Below are positions 23,957-32,481 of a stretch of 33,694 nt of DNA, piece by piece; position 1 is the stretch's first letter; the number at the start of each line of letters is the position of its first letter. Source of the stretch: CAKUFA01 sp963646285. Lineage in GTDB: Bacteria > Bacillota > Clostridia > Christensenellales > Aristaeellaceae. The stretch lies in contig CAVIWF010000027.1 of assembly GCA_963646285.1 (NCBI GenBank), forward strand, positions 1 to 33,694, in the 5' to 3' direction. Below the pieces are notes generated by a model. That model did no database searches. It was not told the origin of the DNA and saw only the letters and a program-made list of their open reading frames with translations. Both the position numbers and the translations under genes were made by a program.

Positions 23957-23987
23957 GTTCGAATGCTCCTTTCATCCGCAATATGGC

Positions 23988-25550
23988 TTAAACGCCGGGG
24001 GCCGCCCACATGTGGCGGGTAATGCGGTCGTCTGCCAGCTGAAGCTCCCGGGCGTACATTGTCCGCCAGGTTTCATACAGCGCCATATACTGGGCATGAT
24101 GCTCCATGTTGGGCTCATACCGCTTTTCAAAGTGCACCAGTTCCCTTGCCGCCTTGGAAATGTCAGGGAACAGACCCACACCATGGCCTGCCATAATGGC
24201 TGCACCCAGAGCCGTTGCTTCACGGACGCTGGGCACGTTGACCGGAATGCCCAGCACATCGCAAAGGATCTGGCACCACAGGTCACTCTTGGAGGCGCCC
24301 CCTGCGAAAACCACTTCCTTAGGGATGTTCCCGGTGGACTCCCGCACCAGCTCCATGTGCCCATAGGTCACCATGGCGGTGTTTTCCATAATGGCACGGT
24401 AGAAGGTGTAGCGGTTGAACTTTTCCGGGTCAAAGTCGAAATTGATGAACATGGGGCTGGCATGCCGCCAGGCAATGTAATTCATCACATCGGAGAAGGC
24501 GCACATCATGCCGTAGCAGCCCACGGGAATGTCCTTGGCCTTTTCGTTCATCAGGTCATAGGCATCTCTGCCGGTTGCTTTGGCCAGCTCCTTTTCCCCC
24601 TGACAGAAGGCATCCCGGTACCAGCGCATGACCATGCCCGGCTTAAAGGCCAGAGCTTCATACTGCCAGATCCCCGGCACGCTGTGGCAGTTCACCCGCA
24701 CCCGGCACTGTTCATCCGTCTTGGCTTCATCCGTATTGTACTCATACTGCCAGAAGCTGCCGCCGAAGATGGCTGCCTGATGGGGATCCACCACACCTAC
24801 GCCTACGCAGCCCAGCTGAGCATCCCCGCCGCCAGCCACCACAGGGGTGTCCACTGCAAGCCCCGTATCCGCCGCACCCTGCTCTGTCACCTTGGCAATG
24901 ACCGTGCCGCATTCCGTGATCTTGGGGAAAATGCCCGTCTTCAAGCCAATGGAGGCGGCAATCTGATCATCCCAGTCTCTTTCTTCCAGGTTGAAGATAC
25001 CTGTGGTGCAGGCGTTGGACGGCTCGGAGGAGAAGACCCCGGTCATCTTGTAAATCAGCCAGTCGTTGAACATGGTGCAGACCGCCGTCTTCTCATACAC
25101 GTCCGGCATGTTGTTCTTCACCCAGAGAAGGCGGGGAAGAGCACCCAGTGCGTAAGTCTGGCCGGACTCCTTGTAGAAACGCTTCTCCAATTCCGGATCC
25201 ATGTGCACCAGCTGGGCCACTTCCCGGTCACTGCGGGCATCCACGTTGGCACAGGCCCAAATTTCCCGGCCTTTCTTGTCGTAGAGCACAATACCTTCCC
25301 GCATGCAGGTGGTGGATACCGCTGCAATATCCTTGGGGTCCACCCCTGTCTGCTCAATGACCCCACGAATGCACTGCCGAGCCAGATCCCAGTTATGCGC
25401 CCAGTCAAAGTCCATGCTGCCGGGATACCGGGGATCCTCCCGGTGGGTCCATTCCTGCTGGACGCATCCCAGCTGCTGACCGTCCAAACCGAACAGCACA
25501 GCACGGACGCTGCCTGTGCCCGCATCCACGGCCATAAGGGTTTTTGCCAT
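23988..25550 (-). CDS. lsrK: Autoinducer-2 kinase LsrK
   Basis: A 520-residue FGGY-family kinase that phosphorylates imported AI-2 (as DPD) in the cytoplasm, producing the inducer phospho-AI-2. It follows the E. coli LsrK sequence closely: AVDAGTGSVRAV, GSMDFD, CMREGIVLY, IWACANVDARSDREVAQL, DPSNA-like EPSNACTTG, VVAGGGDAQLGC, MRWYRDAFC, VFAGGASKSDLWCQIL and REATALGAAIMAG. The C-terminal WAAPGV also resembles LsrK's. E. coli LsrK is 530 residues. The start was put at ATG 25,550, eight bases after AAAGGA; a TTG overlapping the lsrR stop would add 16 residues. It lies 44 bases after lsrR, as in the E. coli lsrRK pair. Confidence 0.95.
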   Translation of the reverse strand: MAKTLMAVDAGTGSVRAVLFGLDGQQLGCVQQEWTHREDPRYPGSMDFDWAHNWDLARQCIRGVIEQTGVDPKDIAAVSTTCMREGIVLYDKKGREIWACANVDARSDREVAQLVHMDPELEKRFYKESGQTYALGALPRLLWVKNNMPDVYEKTAVCTMFNDWLIYKMTGVFSSEPSNACTTGIFNLEERDWDDQIAASIGLKTGIFPKITECGTVIAKVTEQGAADTGLAVDTPVVAGGGDAQLGCVGVGVVDPHQAAIFGGSFWQYEYNTDEAKTDEQCRVRVNCHSVPGIWQYEALAFKPGMVMRWYRDAFCQGEKELAKATGRDAYDLMNEKAKDIPVGCYGMMCAFSDVMNYIAWRHASPMFINFDFDPEKFNRYTFYRAIMENTAMVTYGHMELVRESTGNIPKEVVFAGGASKSDLWCQILCDVLGIPVNVPSVREATALGAAIMAGHGVGLFPDISKAARELVHFEKRYEPNMEHHAQYMALYETWRTMYARELQLADDRITRHMWAAPGV

Positions 25551-25594
25551 TGCAACCATCCTTTCTTCGTAATCTTGTTGCACAATAAGGACTT

Positions 25595-26521
25595 TCAATC
25601 GTCCTTCAGAAGCAAAGCTGCCGTAGGCTCATCTGTAATGAGCACATCCAGGTATCCGCCCCGAAGTACGGCACGGATGGCTTCCGCCTTATGCCTGCCT
25701 GCCGCCAGCCCCACCACGTTGCTCAGGGTGTGGAGCTGCTCCAGAGGGGTGGAAATCAGTCGATCTTCAATGTCGCTTGGCACCAAATGGCCATCCTTAT
25801 CCAGGAAGTGACACAGCACGTCCCCCACACTGCCTGCCATGCGCAACCGGAACATTTCATTCTGGGTCATCAGCCCGGTACGCACCACCGTGGCGGTGTC
25901 ATGCATGGCTCCAATACCCACCAAGGTGAAGGAGGAAAGCGTCGCCGTGCGAATGACCTCGCTGACGGAGGCTTCCGCCCGCATGGCCGCTGCCATTTCC
26001 GGGGATGAAGCCAGAATGGGGGCAGGAATCAGGCACAGCCTGGCGTTGAACACATTGCTGCGGCCATTGGGCAGGTAGCAGGACACGCCCCCCGTCAGGG
26101 ACACGCAGGTCACCGGGGTCTGCACCATGGTGGCCAGGTGGTTCAGCGTCCGCCCCAGGGTATCCCCATAGCCTACGTTAATGCAGGCGTTCTCCCCCAG
26201 CCGGTCGCTGACATACATGGCACCGGCACGGGCAATGGATTCGTTGGTCTGGCTTTCCTGTTCCGCCTCGGGGATAATAAAAACATCCTTTAAGTGATAG
26301 CGTTCCATCAGTGCCCGGCTGCTTTCCATCATGCCCACGCTGTCTGACCGCAGGTGAAACTGAATCACCCCGCTTTGCCGGGCTGCATCCAGCAGTTTGA
26401 TCACCCGCATACGGCTGATGCCCAGCCTGTCTGCAATGGCCTGCTGGGTCATGTTTTCAAAATAATAGTACCATGACGCCTTGACCATCAGCGTTTCTTC
26501 ATATTGAGCGATACCGTTCAT
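25595..26521 (-). CDS. lsrR: Lsr operon repressor LsrR (SorC/DeoR family)
   Basis: A 308-residue SorC-family regulator. The N-terminal helix-turn-helix is MTQQAIADRLGISRMRVIKLL (24-44), preceded by ASWYYYFENM, as in E. coli LsrR (AWFYYHDGLTQ). The sugar-phosphate-binding domain shows VGYGDTLGRTL, SLTGGVSCY, VGIGAM, GDVLCHFLD and the C-terminal LAAGRHKAEAIRAVLRGGYLDVLITDEPTA. In enteric bacteria LsrR represses the lsr genes until phospho-AI-2 binds. It is transcribed divergently from lsrA. The start ATG follows GGAGG by four bases; an upstream 27-residue extension runs into the operators and is rejected. Confidence 0.94.
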   Translation of the reverse strand: MNGIAQYEETLMVKASWYYYFENMTQQAIADRLGISRMRVIKLLDAARQSGVIQFHLRSDSVGMMESSRALMERYHLKDVFIIPEAEQESQTNESIARAGAMYVSDRLGENACINVGYGDTLGRTLNHLATMVQTPVTCVSLTGGVSCYLPNGRSNVFNARLCLIPAPILASSPEMAAAMRAEASVSEVIRTATLSSFTLVGIGAMHDTATVVRTGLMTQNEMFRLRMAGSVGDVLCHFLDKDGHLVPSDIEDRLISTPLEQLHTLSNVVGLAAGRHKAEAIRAVLRGGYLDVLITDEPTAALLLKDD

Positions 26522-26543
26522 AAAACCTCCGCCAATTGCATAA

Positions 26544-26574
26544 AACAAATATTTTGTTAATAAACAAATGTTTA
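26544..26574. promoter_or_regulatory. Tandem dyads downstream of the lsrR promoter, candidate LsrR operators
   Basis: Two dyads follow each other: AACAAA-TAT-TTTGTT (26,544-26,558) and TAAACA-AA-TGTTTA (26,561-26,574). Both contain ACAAAT(A/G)TTT. They sit at or just after the predicted lsrR transcript start (about 26,575), where a bound repressor would block transcription. Confidence 0.6.
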
Positions 26575-26581
26575 CGTCAAT

Positions 26582-26610
26582 AATATAGCACCGAATGCCC
26601 ATGATGTCAA
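26582..26610 (-). promoter_or_regulatory. Promoter for lsrR-lsrK-cupin
   Basis: On the minus strand TTGACA (26,610-26,605), 17 bases, then TATATT (26,587-26,582), with TGC before the -10. Confidence 0.82.
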
Positions 26611-26679
26611 TTCCTTTAGAAAAATATCACGGATTTGACAAGTAAGAATCAATTCATCCCAAAAAGAATGAAAAAGTCG

Positions 26680-26708
26680 TTGACAAGGTGCACAATGTGC
26701 TCTATAAT
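26680..26708 (+). promoter_or_regulatory. Promoter for lsrACDBF
   Basis: TTGACA (26,680-26,685), 17 bases, then TATAAT (26,703-26,708): full consensus. Predicted start is about 26,715. Confidence 0.9.
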
Positions 26709-26733
26709 GACATCAGTGAAATGTGCATCGTCA

Positions 26734-26743
26734 AAACATTTGT
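26734..26743. promoter_or_regulatory. Inverted copy of the lsr repeat in the lsrA leader
   Basis: AAACATTTGT, the reverse complement of ACAAATGTTT at 26,564-26,573, lies about 20 bases after the lsrA transcript start. Having the same 10-mer next to both divergent starts supports a shared regulator, most simply LsrR. Confidence 0.5.
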
Positions 26744-26769
26744 AACAGCAAGTACAGGAGCTGGAAGTT

Positions 26770-28296
26770 ATGACCATGAAATCAGCGACAGCCCCGAGAC
26801 TCCAGGTCAAGGGCATTCGAAAGGCCTTCGGGCAGAACGTGGTACTGAAAGGGATTGACCTCAGCGTTGATGCAGGGGAAGTGGTTGCCCTCATCGGCGG
26901 CAACGGCGCAGGCAAGTCCACCCTGATGAAGATCATCATGGGCATTTACACCTGTGATGAAGGGGAAATCCTGCTGGACGGCCAGAGTGTGAAGCTGGGC
27001 AAGGCCTCCGCTTCCCTGGCTCACGGCATTTATCTGGTGCCTCAGGAGCCCATGCTGTTCCCCAACATGACGGTGCTGGAAAACATCCTCATGGGCTTTA
27101 ACGAGCGGGAAGCCGACCTGAGAAAGCGCCTGGCGGACTGCATGGCAGAGCTGAACTTCACCCTGAACCTGCAGCGGAAGGCCAACACCCTGTCCATTGC
27201 AGAGCAGCAGATGGTGGAGCTTCTCCGGGGCATGATGCGCAACGCCCAGATCCTGATCCTGGACGAGCCTACCAGCTCCCTGACCTTCAACGAGGTGCAG
27301 GCCCTGTTTAAGACGGTGGAAGACCTGAAAAAGAAGGGCATCGCCATTATCTACATCACCCACCGGCTGACGGAAGTCTTCGAAATCGCCACCAAGGTGG
27401 CCATTATGCGGGACGGGGTAATCACCCTGGAAGGGGCCGTGAAGGACTTCACCAAGGAAATGCTAATTCGGGGTCTGCTGCCCAACGGCACGGAAGAAAC
27501 CTGTGCCAAAGAGGAAAAGTGTGCCCCCATTGACTACCGTTCCTTAAAGCCTGTGCTGGAAGTGAAGGACTTCAGCGGCTATGGCTTTGCCCACTGCACC
27601 TTCAACCTGTATCCCGGGGAAATCCTTGGCATTGCCGGGGTGGTAGGCGCAGGGCGAACCGAGCTGATCAGCACCATCTTCGGCAGGGACAAAACCCTGG
27701 GGGGACAGGTGCTGCTGGATGGGAAGGACATTACCGGCCTGTCCACCAAGCAGATTCTCCGGGCAGGCATCAACTTCGTACCGGAAGACCGGCACTATCA
27801 CGGCATTTTCAAGATCCGCTCCATTTCCTCCAACACCACCTCCGCCCTGCTGAATGATGAAGAGGTGGGCAAGGTGAACATGAACAACCGGAAGCAGCGG
27901 GAGATTGCCGATAAGTACGCCAAGGAGTTCCGCACGAAGATCGTTTCTCTGGACGATCTCATCGGCAGCCTTTCCGGCGGCAATCAGCAGAAGGTGGTTA
28001 TCGCCCGGGCACTGTCCACCCACCCCAAGGTGGTCATTCTGGATGAGCCTACTCGGGGCATTGACGCTGCCGCCCGCGGGGATGTGTACAACATCATCCG
28101 CCAGCTGAAGGAAGCAGGGGTGGCCGTGCTGATGGTTTCCTCCGATATGGAGGAAGTTGTGGAGCTGGCTGACCGAGCCATCACGGTATTCCAGGGGCGC
28201 ATTAACGGGGAGTTCAGCCGGGAGGAAATCACGCAGGATACCCTGACCAGCGCCGCCTTTGGCATTGCCCATGAAAGGAAGGTGTCCGGGGAATGA
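26770..28296 (+). CDS. lsrA: AI-2 ABC importer ATPase LsrA
   Basis: A 508-residue double ATPase of the RbsA/LsrA type that powers AI-2 uptake. The first domain has Walker A GGNGAGKS (43-50), signature LSIAEQQMVELLRG and Walker B ILILDEPTSSL. The second has the degenerate GVVGAGRTEL (290-299), signature LSGGNQQKVVIARAL and Walker B VVILDEPTRGID. E. coli LsrA has 511 residues. ATG 26,770 is nine bases after AGGAG. It is the first gene of the plus-strand operon and overlaps lsrC by four bases. On sequence alone it could be a ribose-type ATPase; the neighbours lsrC, lsrD, lsrB and lsrF make AI-2 the clear assignment. Confidence 0.93.
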   Translation: MTMKSATAPRLQVKGIRKAFGQNVVLKGIDLSVDAGEVVALIGGNGAGKSTLMKIIMGIYTCDEGEILLDGQSVKLGKASASLAHGIYLVPQEPMLFPNMTVLENILMGFNEREADLRKRLADCMAELNFTLNLQRKANTLSIAEQQMVELLRGMMRNAQILILDEPTSSLTFNEVQALFKTVEDLKKKGIAIIYITHRLTEVFEIATKVAIMRDGVITLEGAVKDFTKEMLIRGLLPNGTEETCAKEEKCAPIDYRSLKPVLEVKDFSGYGFAHCTFNLYPGEILGIAGVVGAGRTELISTIFGRDKTLGGQVLLDGKDITGLSTKQILRAGINFVPEDRHYHGIFKIRSISSNTTSALLNDEEVGKVNMNNRKQREIADKYAKEFRTKIVSLDDLIGSLSGGNQQKVVIARALSTHPKVVILDEPTRGIDAAARGDVYNIIRQLKEAGVAVLMVSSDMEEVVELADRAITVFQGRINGEFSREEITQDTLTSAAFGIAHERKVSGE

Positions 28297-29300
28297 AAAA
28301 CCTGCTGAAGGCTCGTTGGATGTCCAGCTTGATCTTCCTGATTGCCCTGTTTACCATTACCGGTATCATTGCCCCCAGCTTTCTGGACTATACCAACATC
28401 ATCAACTGCTTTAACACGGCTACCATGTACACCCTGCTGGCGGTAGGCATTGCCTTCGTGATCATGACCGGGGAAATTGATGTATCCATCGGTGCTACCC
28501 TGGGCTTAACCGCCGGCATGACCGGCCTGATTGCCCAGCAGGGAGGCAGCATTCCGAAAATGCTGGCGGTGGTCCTGCTGACAGGGGCGGTCATTGGTCT
28601 GGTAAACGGACTGGGTGTTGCCTACTTCGGCGTTCCCTCCCTGATTTTCACCCTGGGCACCAACAGTGTGATCCGAGGCCTGATTTATCTCATGTCCGAC
28701 GGGCGGACGGTGGAAAACTTCGGCGGCATTTTTGCCGGCCTGAACAGCATGACGGTTTTCGCCGGCATCTCTGTGTACTACGCCATTGCCCTGGTGCTGG
28801 TGGCAGTTGCCCACATTGTGCTGACCAAAACGAGGAAGGGCAAGTACTTCATCGCCGTAGGGGATAACGCAGGGGGTGCCAATCTGGTGGGCATCTCCGT
28901 ATTCGGCACGAAGGTGCTGGCCTATGTGCTGTGCGGACTGTTCGCCGGCATGGGCGGTTTCGTCTTCGCCTCCAAGTATGGTCAGGTAATGACGGTAGCC
29001 GGCAACGGCTACGAAATGACCGCCATTGCAGCCTGCGTGCTGGGCGGCATCTCCCTTTCCGGCGGCATGGGCAACATGGTGGGTGCAGCCATCGGTGCCG
29101 TGATTATGTCCTCCATCAGCCGGCTGCTGGTATTCATCGGCCTGCCTTCCACCTACAATAACACCATTACCGGCGTGATGCTGATTGTCATCGTGGTGGT
29201 GGATGCACTGGCACAGCGCCGCTCCATCGAAACCACCAGAAGAAAGCGCCTTCTTTCCAGAACGGCCGAACCTACGCCGGAAGGAGGCGCAAAGGCATGA
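28293..29300 (+). CDS. lsrC: AI-2 ABC importer permease LsrC
   Basis: A 335-residue membrane permease of the branched-chain/ribose (CUT2) type with roughly ten hydrophobic segments. It matches LsrC in LLAVGIAFVIMTGEIDVSIG, FAGMGGFVFASKYGQ, GYEMTAIAACVLGGISLSGG and a positively charged C-tail. E. coli LsrC is 342 residues. Its ATG overlaps the lsrA stop (ATGA). It forms the membrane channel with LsrD. Confidence 0.92.
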   Translation: MKNLLKARWMSSLIFLIALFTITGIIAPSFLDYTNIINCFNTATMYTLLAVGIAFVIMTGEIDVSIGATLGLTAGMTGLIAQQGGSIPKMLAVVLLTGAVIGLVNGLGVAYFGVPSLIFTLGTNSVIRGLIYLMSDGRTVENFGGIFAGLNSMTVFAGISVYYAIALVLVAVAHIVLTKTRKGKYFIAVGDNAGGANLVGISVFGTKVLAYVLCGLFAGMGGFVFASKYGQVMTVAGNGYEMTAIAACVLGGISLSGGMGNMVGAAIGAVIMSSISRLLVFIGLPSTYNNTITGVMLIVIVVVDALAQRRSIETTRRKRLLSRTAEPTPEGGAKA

Positions 29301-30319
29301 AGAACATGCTGAAGAAGGTTTTCAAGCACTGGGAGGTCTTCCTGGTGGTCTTCCTGGTGCTGGAGTTTGTGGTCTTCGGAACGGCGAATCCCAAGTTCCT
29401 CCGCTCCAAGTCCATTATGAACAGCATTGTCAACTACATCAGCGTATGCATCATTTCCCTGTTTGTAACCATGGTGATGATCACCGGGGGCATTGACATT
29501 CAGGCCCCGTCCATCATCGGATTAACCAGTATCATCATCGGTGTATTGTGGAGCGACGCCGGGCTGAACATTTGGCTGTCCGTCGCCATTGCGCTGGTAG
29601 CCGCTGCCCTGTGCGGCGCACTGTCCGGCTTCTTCGTGGCCTTCTGCGGGGTGCAGCCCATGGTGGTGACCCTGGGCGGAAGCTTCCTCTACTCAGGCAT
29701 TGCCCTGATGATCTCCGGCATGTCCGCCACCCCTGCCTATCAGGGCATCAGCGGCTTCCCGGGGAAGAATGAAGCAGGGGATTACATTTCCTTCCGCTTC
29801 CTGGGCAAGGGGGACGTGTTCGGCATTCCCACCCAGATCATCATTTATGTGGTGCTGATTCTGCTGTGCGCATGGATTCTCCACCGCACCAAGTACGGCG
29901 AGCGGCTGTTCCTCATCGGTGTGAACCAGCAGGCTTCCGAGTATTCCGGCATCAACACCCGGGCTACCATCATGAGCACCTACGTGCTTTCCGCCCTTAG
30001 TGCAGGCCTGGCTGGTGTGCTGGTCACCTCCAATGTAAACTCTGCCAAGTACGACCTGGGCTCCGGCTACACGCTGGCCATCATCACCGCTGTGGTGCTG
30101 GGCGGCACCCTGAACACCGGCGGCAAGGGCAGCATTCTGGGCACGGTGCTGGCATCCCTCATCATCTGCTTCCTGCGCTACGGTCTGCCCCTGTGTTTCG
30201 GGGTCAGCACCCAGAACCTGGACCTGCCCATCGGCATCATTCTGGTGCTGGTGGTGGTGGGGCGTGAAATCGCCGGTCAGCACATGCTGTCCGCCCTGTT
30301 CCGCCGGTTCAAGAAATGA
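29297..30319 (+). CDS. lsrD: AI-2 ABC importer permease LsrD
   Basis: A 340-residue CUT2-type permease, partner of LsrC. It resembles E. coli LsrD (330 residues) in its N-terminus (HWEVFLVVFLVLEFVVFG and NPKFL), in MVMITGGIDIQAPSIIGL, in SGMSATPAYQGISGFPG, in SAKYDLGSGYTLAIITAVVLGG and in the VVVVGREI tail. The ATG overlaps the lsrC stop (ATGA), preceded by GGAGG. Confidence 0.92.
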   Translation: MKNMLKKVFKHWEVFLVVFLVLEFVVFGTANPKFLRSKSIMNSIVNYISVCIISLFVTMVMITGGIDIQAPSIIGLTSIIIGVLWSDAGLNIWLSVAIALVAAALCGALSGFFVAFCGVQPMVVTLGGSFLYSGIALMISGMSATPAYQGISGFPGKNEAGDYISFRFLGKGDVFGIPTQIIIYVVLILLCAWILHRTKYGERLFLIGVNQQASEYSGINTRATIMSTYVLSALSAGLAGVLVTSNVNSAKYDLGSGYTLAIITAVVLGGTLNTGGKGSILGTVLASLIICFLRYGLPLCFGVSTQNLDLPIGIILVLVVVGREIAGQHMLSALFRRFKK

Positions 30320-30335
30320 TTCTCTTGCATTTCGG

Positions 30336-30355
30336 GAGATGCAGCTGCGCATCTC
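30336..30355 (+). promoter_or_regulatory. Hairpin in the lsrD-lsrB gap
   Basis: GAGATGC (30,336-30,342) pairs with GCATCTC (30,349-30,355) around a 6-base loop in the 67-base gap before lsrB. No T-run follows. It may protect a processed lsrB message and so raise binding-protein levels; this is inference. Confidence 0.4.
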
Positions 30356-30386
30356 TTGAGATAAATAAAAAAGGAGGACTCCCATC

Positions 30387-31454
30387 ATGAAAAAGATCCT
30401 GTCCATGATCCTTGCACTGTGCATGGTACTGACCCTGGGCTCCGCTGCCTTCGCAGAAGGCAAGAGTGCAGTCGACGGCATGACCGTTGCCTTCATCCCC
30501 AAGGTATCCGGCAACTCCTTCTTCGAGGCTGCCAATGACGGCGCCCAGAAGTACGCTGCTGAATGGGGCCTGACCGTTGACTACATCGGCGCTCCCGAAG
30601 CATCCGTAACCACCCAGCTGGAACTGATCCAGCAGGCCATTGACAAGGGCGTTGACGCCATCTGCATCTCTTCTGTGGACGCTACCGCCCTGGACGAAAA
30701 GCTGCAGGAAGCACAGGAAGCCGGCATCTATGTCAGCACCTGGGACTCCGACGTATCCCCCAACGCCCGTGCGCTGATGGTTTCTCAGGGTACTGCAAGC
30801 ATCCTGGGACCCATGCTGGTGGACATGGCTGTAACCTCTCTGGAAGAGCGGGGCGTGGACGTGAACGGCGAAGTGAAGTACGTGTGGCACTTCTCCAACC
30901 CCTCCGTGGCTGACCAGAACTCCTGGTACGTGGCTGGCGCTGAGTACATCAAGGAAAAGTATCCCAACTGGGTCGCCGTACATGATCCCTACTATTCCAA
31001 TCAGGATCCTGCTCAGTCTGTGAGCGTTGGCGAATCCATCTTCGAAGCCTATCCCGACATCGACCTGATCATCTGCAACGACTCCACTGCTCTGCCCGGA
31101 CAGTGCGGCGCCGCTCAGAACAAGGGCCTGACCGCTAAGGACGTGACCATCACCGGTTTCTGCACGCCTTCCGGCATGACCACCTATCTGGAAAATGGCA
31201 TCTGCACCCGTTGGGGTCTGTGGGACTGCGGCGTTCAGGGCGCTCTGGGCTGCTACCTGGCTGCTTACATCTCCGCCGGCAACACCGTGCATGTGGGCGA
31301 TGAAATCGAAGTGCCCGGCATCGGCACTGTGACCGTGCTGGCCAACTCCGACCTGGTTGAAGGTCAGGAAACTGCCGAAAGCAACAACGGCGTGGTGCTG
31401 CTGCCCGAACGTCTGGTGTTCACGGCTGAGAACGTGGCTGACTACAACTTCTAA
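30387..31454 (+). CDS. lsrB: AI-2 binding protein LsrB
   Basis: A 355-residue extracytoplasmic binding protein of the LsrB/RbsB fold that captures AI-2. It aligns with E. coli LsrB along its length: FIPKVSGNSFF, VSTWDSD, SQGT, ADQNSW, ALPG, GFCTP, GLWD and a C-terminus NNGVVLLPERLVF. Of the reported Salmonella AI-2 ligands (Lys35, Asp116, Asp166, Gln167, Pro220, Ala222), the first five have counterparts here (Lys39, the WDSD acid, Asp176, Gln177, Pro237). The Ala222 position reads Gln239 in my hand alignment. The signal peptide ends SAAFA-EG, an AxA site without a lipobox. GGAGG precedes ATG. GCT/CGT-type codons are enriched compared with neighbours, suggesting strong expression. Confidence 0.94.
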   Translation: MKKILSMILALCMVLTLGSAAFAEGKSAVDGMTVAFIPKVSGNSFFEAANDGAQKYAAEWGLTVDYIGAPEASVTTQLELIQQAIDKGVDAICISSVDATALDEKLQEAQEAGIYVSTWDSDVSPNARALMVSQGTASILGPMLVDMAVTSLEERGVDVNGEVKYVWHFSNPSVADQNSWYVAGAEYIKEKYPNWVAVHDPYYSNQDPAQSVSVGESIFEAYPDIDLIICNDSTALPGQCGAAQNKGLTAKDVTITGFCTPSGMTTYLENGICTRWGLWDCGVQGALGCYLAAYISAGNTVHVGDEIEVPGIGTVTVLANSDLVEGQETAESNNGVVLLPERLVFTAENVADYNF

Positions 31455-31471
31455 TCTTCAGCTCCCTTCAA

Positions 31472-31499
31472 GGAGGAACCCTTCGGGGCTCCTCCCTTT
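31472..31499 (+). terminator. Attenuator-like hairpin between lsrB and lsrF
   Basis: GGAGGA-a-CCC pairs with GGG-c-TCCTCC around a TTCG tetraloop, followed by CTTTAT. It starts 17 bases after the lsrB stop. A weak T-run suggests partial termination, lowering lsrF relative to lsrB. Confidence 0.6.
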
Positions 31500-31577
31500 A
31501 TGGTGAGGACTGCGGCGTGACGCTTTCCTCGCCCCTTATGCAATGCATCATGTACGATTGAAAGGAGATTGATTCCC

Positions 31578-32465
31578 ATGGCAGATAAGGACGGCCTGAA
31601 GGTCGCAAAGGATTATCATACGGACACCCCCTTCGGCAACCAGGGCAGCTTCCACGTAAAGGGCGCCAACAACCTGGACTGGGGCATGAAGCGTCACCTT
31701 TCCAACATTTTTGACCCGGTCAGCGGCAACACGGTCATGTTTGCCTTCGACCATGGCTACTTCATGGGCTCCACCGCCGGTCTGGAGCGGCTGGATCTGG
31801 TAATCCCCAAGCTGCAGGAGCAGATCGACGTATTTATGGGCACCCGGGGCGCCATTCGCACCTGCGTTTCCCCTACCTACAAGAAGGGCATTGCCCTGCG
31901 GGTCACCAGCGGCTCCTCCATGCTCAATGATGACCTGAGCCACGAAGTGCTGGCCGTGGACATTGAAGACGCCATCCGCATGAATGCGGACTGCATGGCT
32001 GTGCAGACCTTCATCGGTGCTGACGGACAGCTGTCCTCCATTGACAACCTGAGCCGGTGCATCAATGCGGGCATGCGCTACAGCATCCCCACCCTGGGCG
32101 TTGTGGCTGTAGGCAAGGACATGGAGCGGACGGATCGGTTCTTCAAGCTGGCCACCCGTATCGTGGCCGAAATGGGCGTACAGCTGGTGAAGACCTATTA
32201 CTGCGACAAGTTTGAAGAAATCGTTGCTGCCTGCCCTGTGCCCATTGTTGTGGCTGGCGGCAAGAAACTGCCTGAGGACGAGGCACTGACCCTGGCGTAC
32301 CGCTCCATTCAGGGCGGCGCTCGTGGTCTGGACATGGGGCGGAACATCTTCCAGAGCACCCACCCTGTGGAAATGGCCAAGGCCATCCGCATGATCGTCC
32401 ACCACAAGGCAACGGACAAGGAAGCCTTCGAATTCTACACGGACGCAATCCACACCAAGGAATAA
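31578..32465 (+). CDS. lsrF: LsrF, phospho-AI-2-derived 3-hydroxy-2,4-pentadione-5-phosphate thiolase
   Basis: A 295-residue class I aldolase-fold protein. In E. coli LsrF transfers an acetyl group from the phospho-AI-2 isomer to CoA, giving acetyl-CoA and dihydroxyacetone phosphate. It matches LsrF in GANNLDWGMKRHLSNIF, VMFAFDHGYFMG, GKDMERTDRFFKLATRI, the Lys205-containing LVKTYYCDKF, PVPIVVAGGKKLPEDEAL and GLDMGRNIFQSTHPVEM. E. coli LsrF has 291 residues. ATG 31,578 lies ten bases after AAAGGAG; an upstream TTG is rejected. It is the last lsr gene, with its own terminator. It links signal destruction to central carbon metabolism. Confidence 0.95.
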   Translation: MADKDGLKVAKDYHTDTPFGNQGSFHVKGANNLDWGMKRHLSNIFDPVSGNTVMFAFDHGYFMGSTAGLERLDLVIPKLQEQIDVFMGTRGAIRTCVSPTYKKGIALRVTSGSSMLNDDLSHEVLAVDIEDAIRMNADCMAVQTFIGADGQLSSIDNLSRCINAGMRYSIPTLGVVAVGKDMERTDRFFKLATRIVAEMGVQLVKTYYCDKFEEIVAACPVPIVVAGGKKLPEDEALTLAYRSIQGGARGLDMGRNIFQSTHPVEMAKAIRMIVHHKATDKEAFEFYTDAIHTKE

Positions 32466-32481
32466 TCCCAAAGGACGAAAA

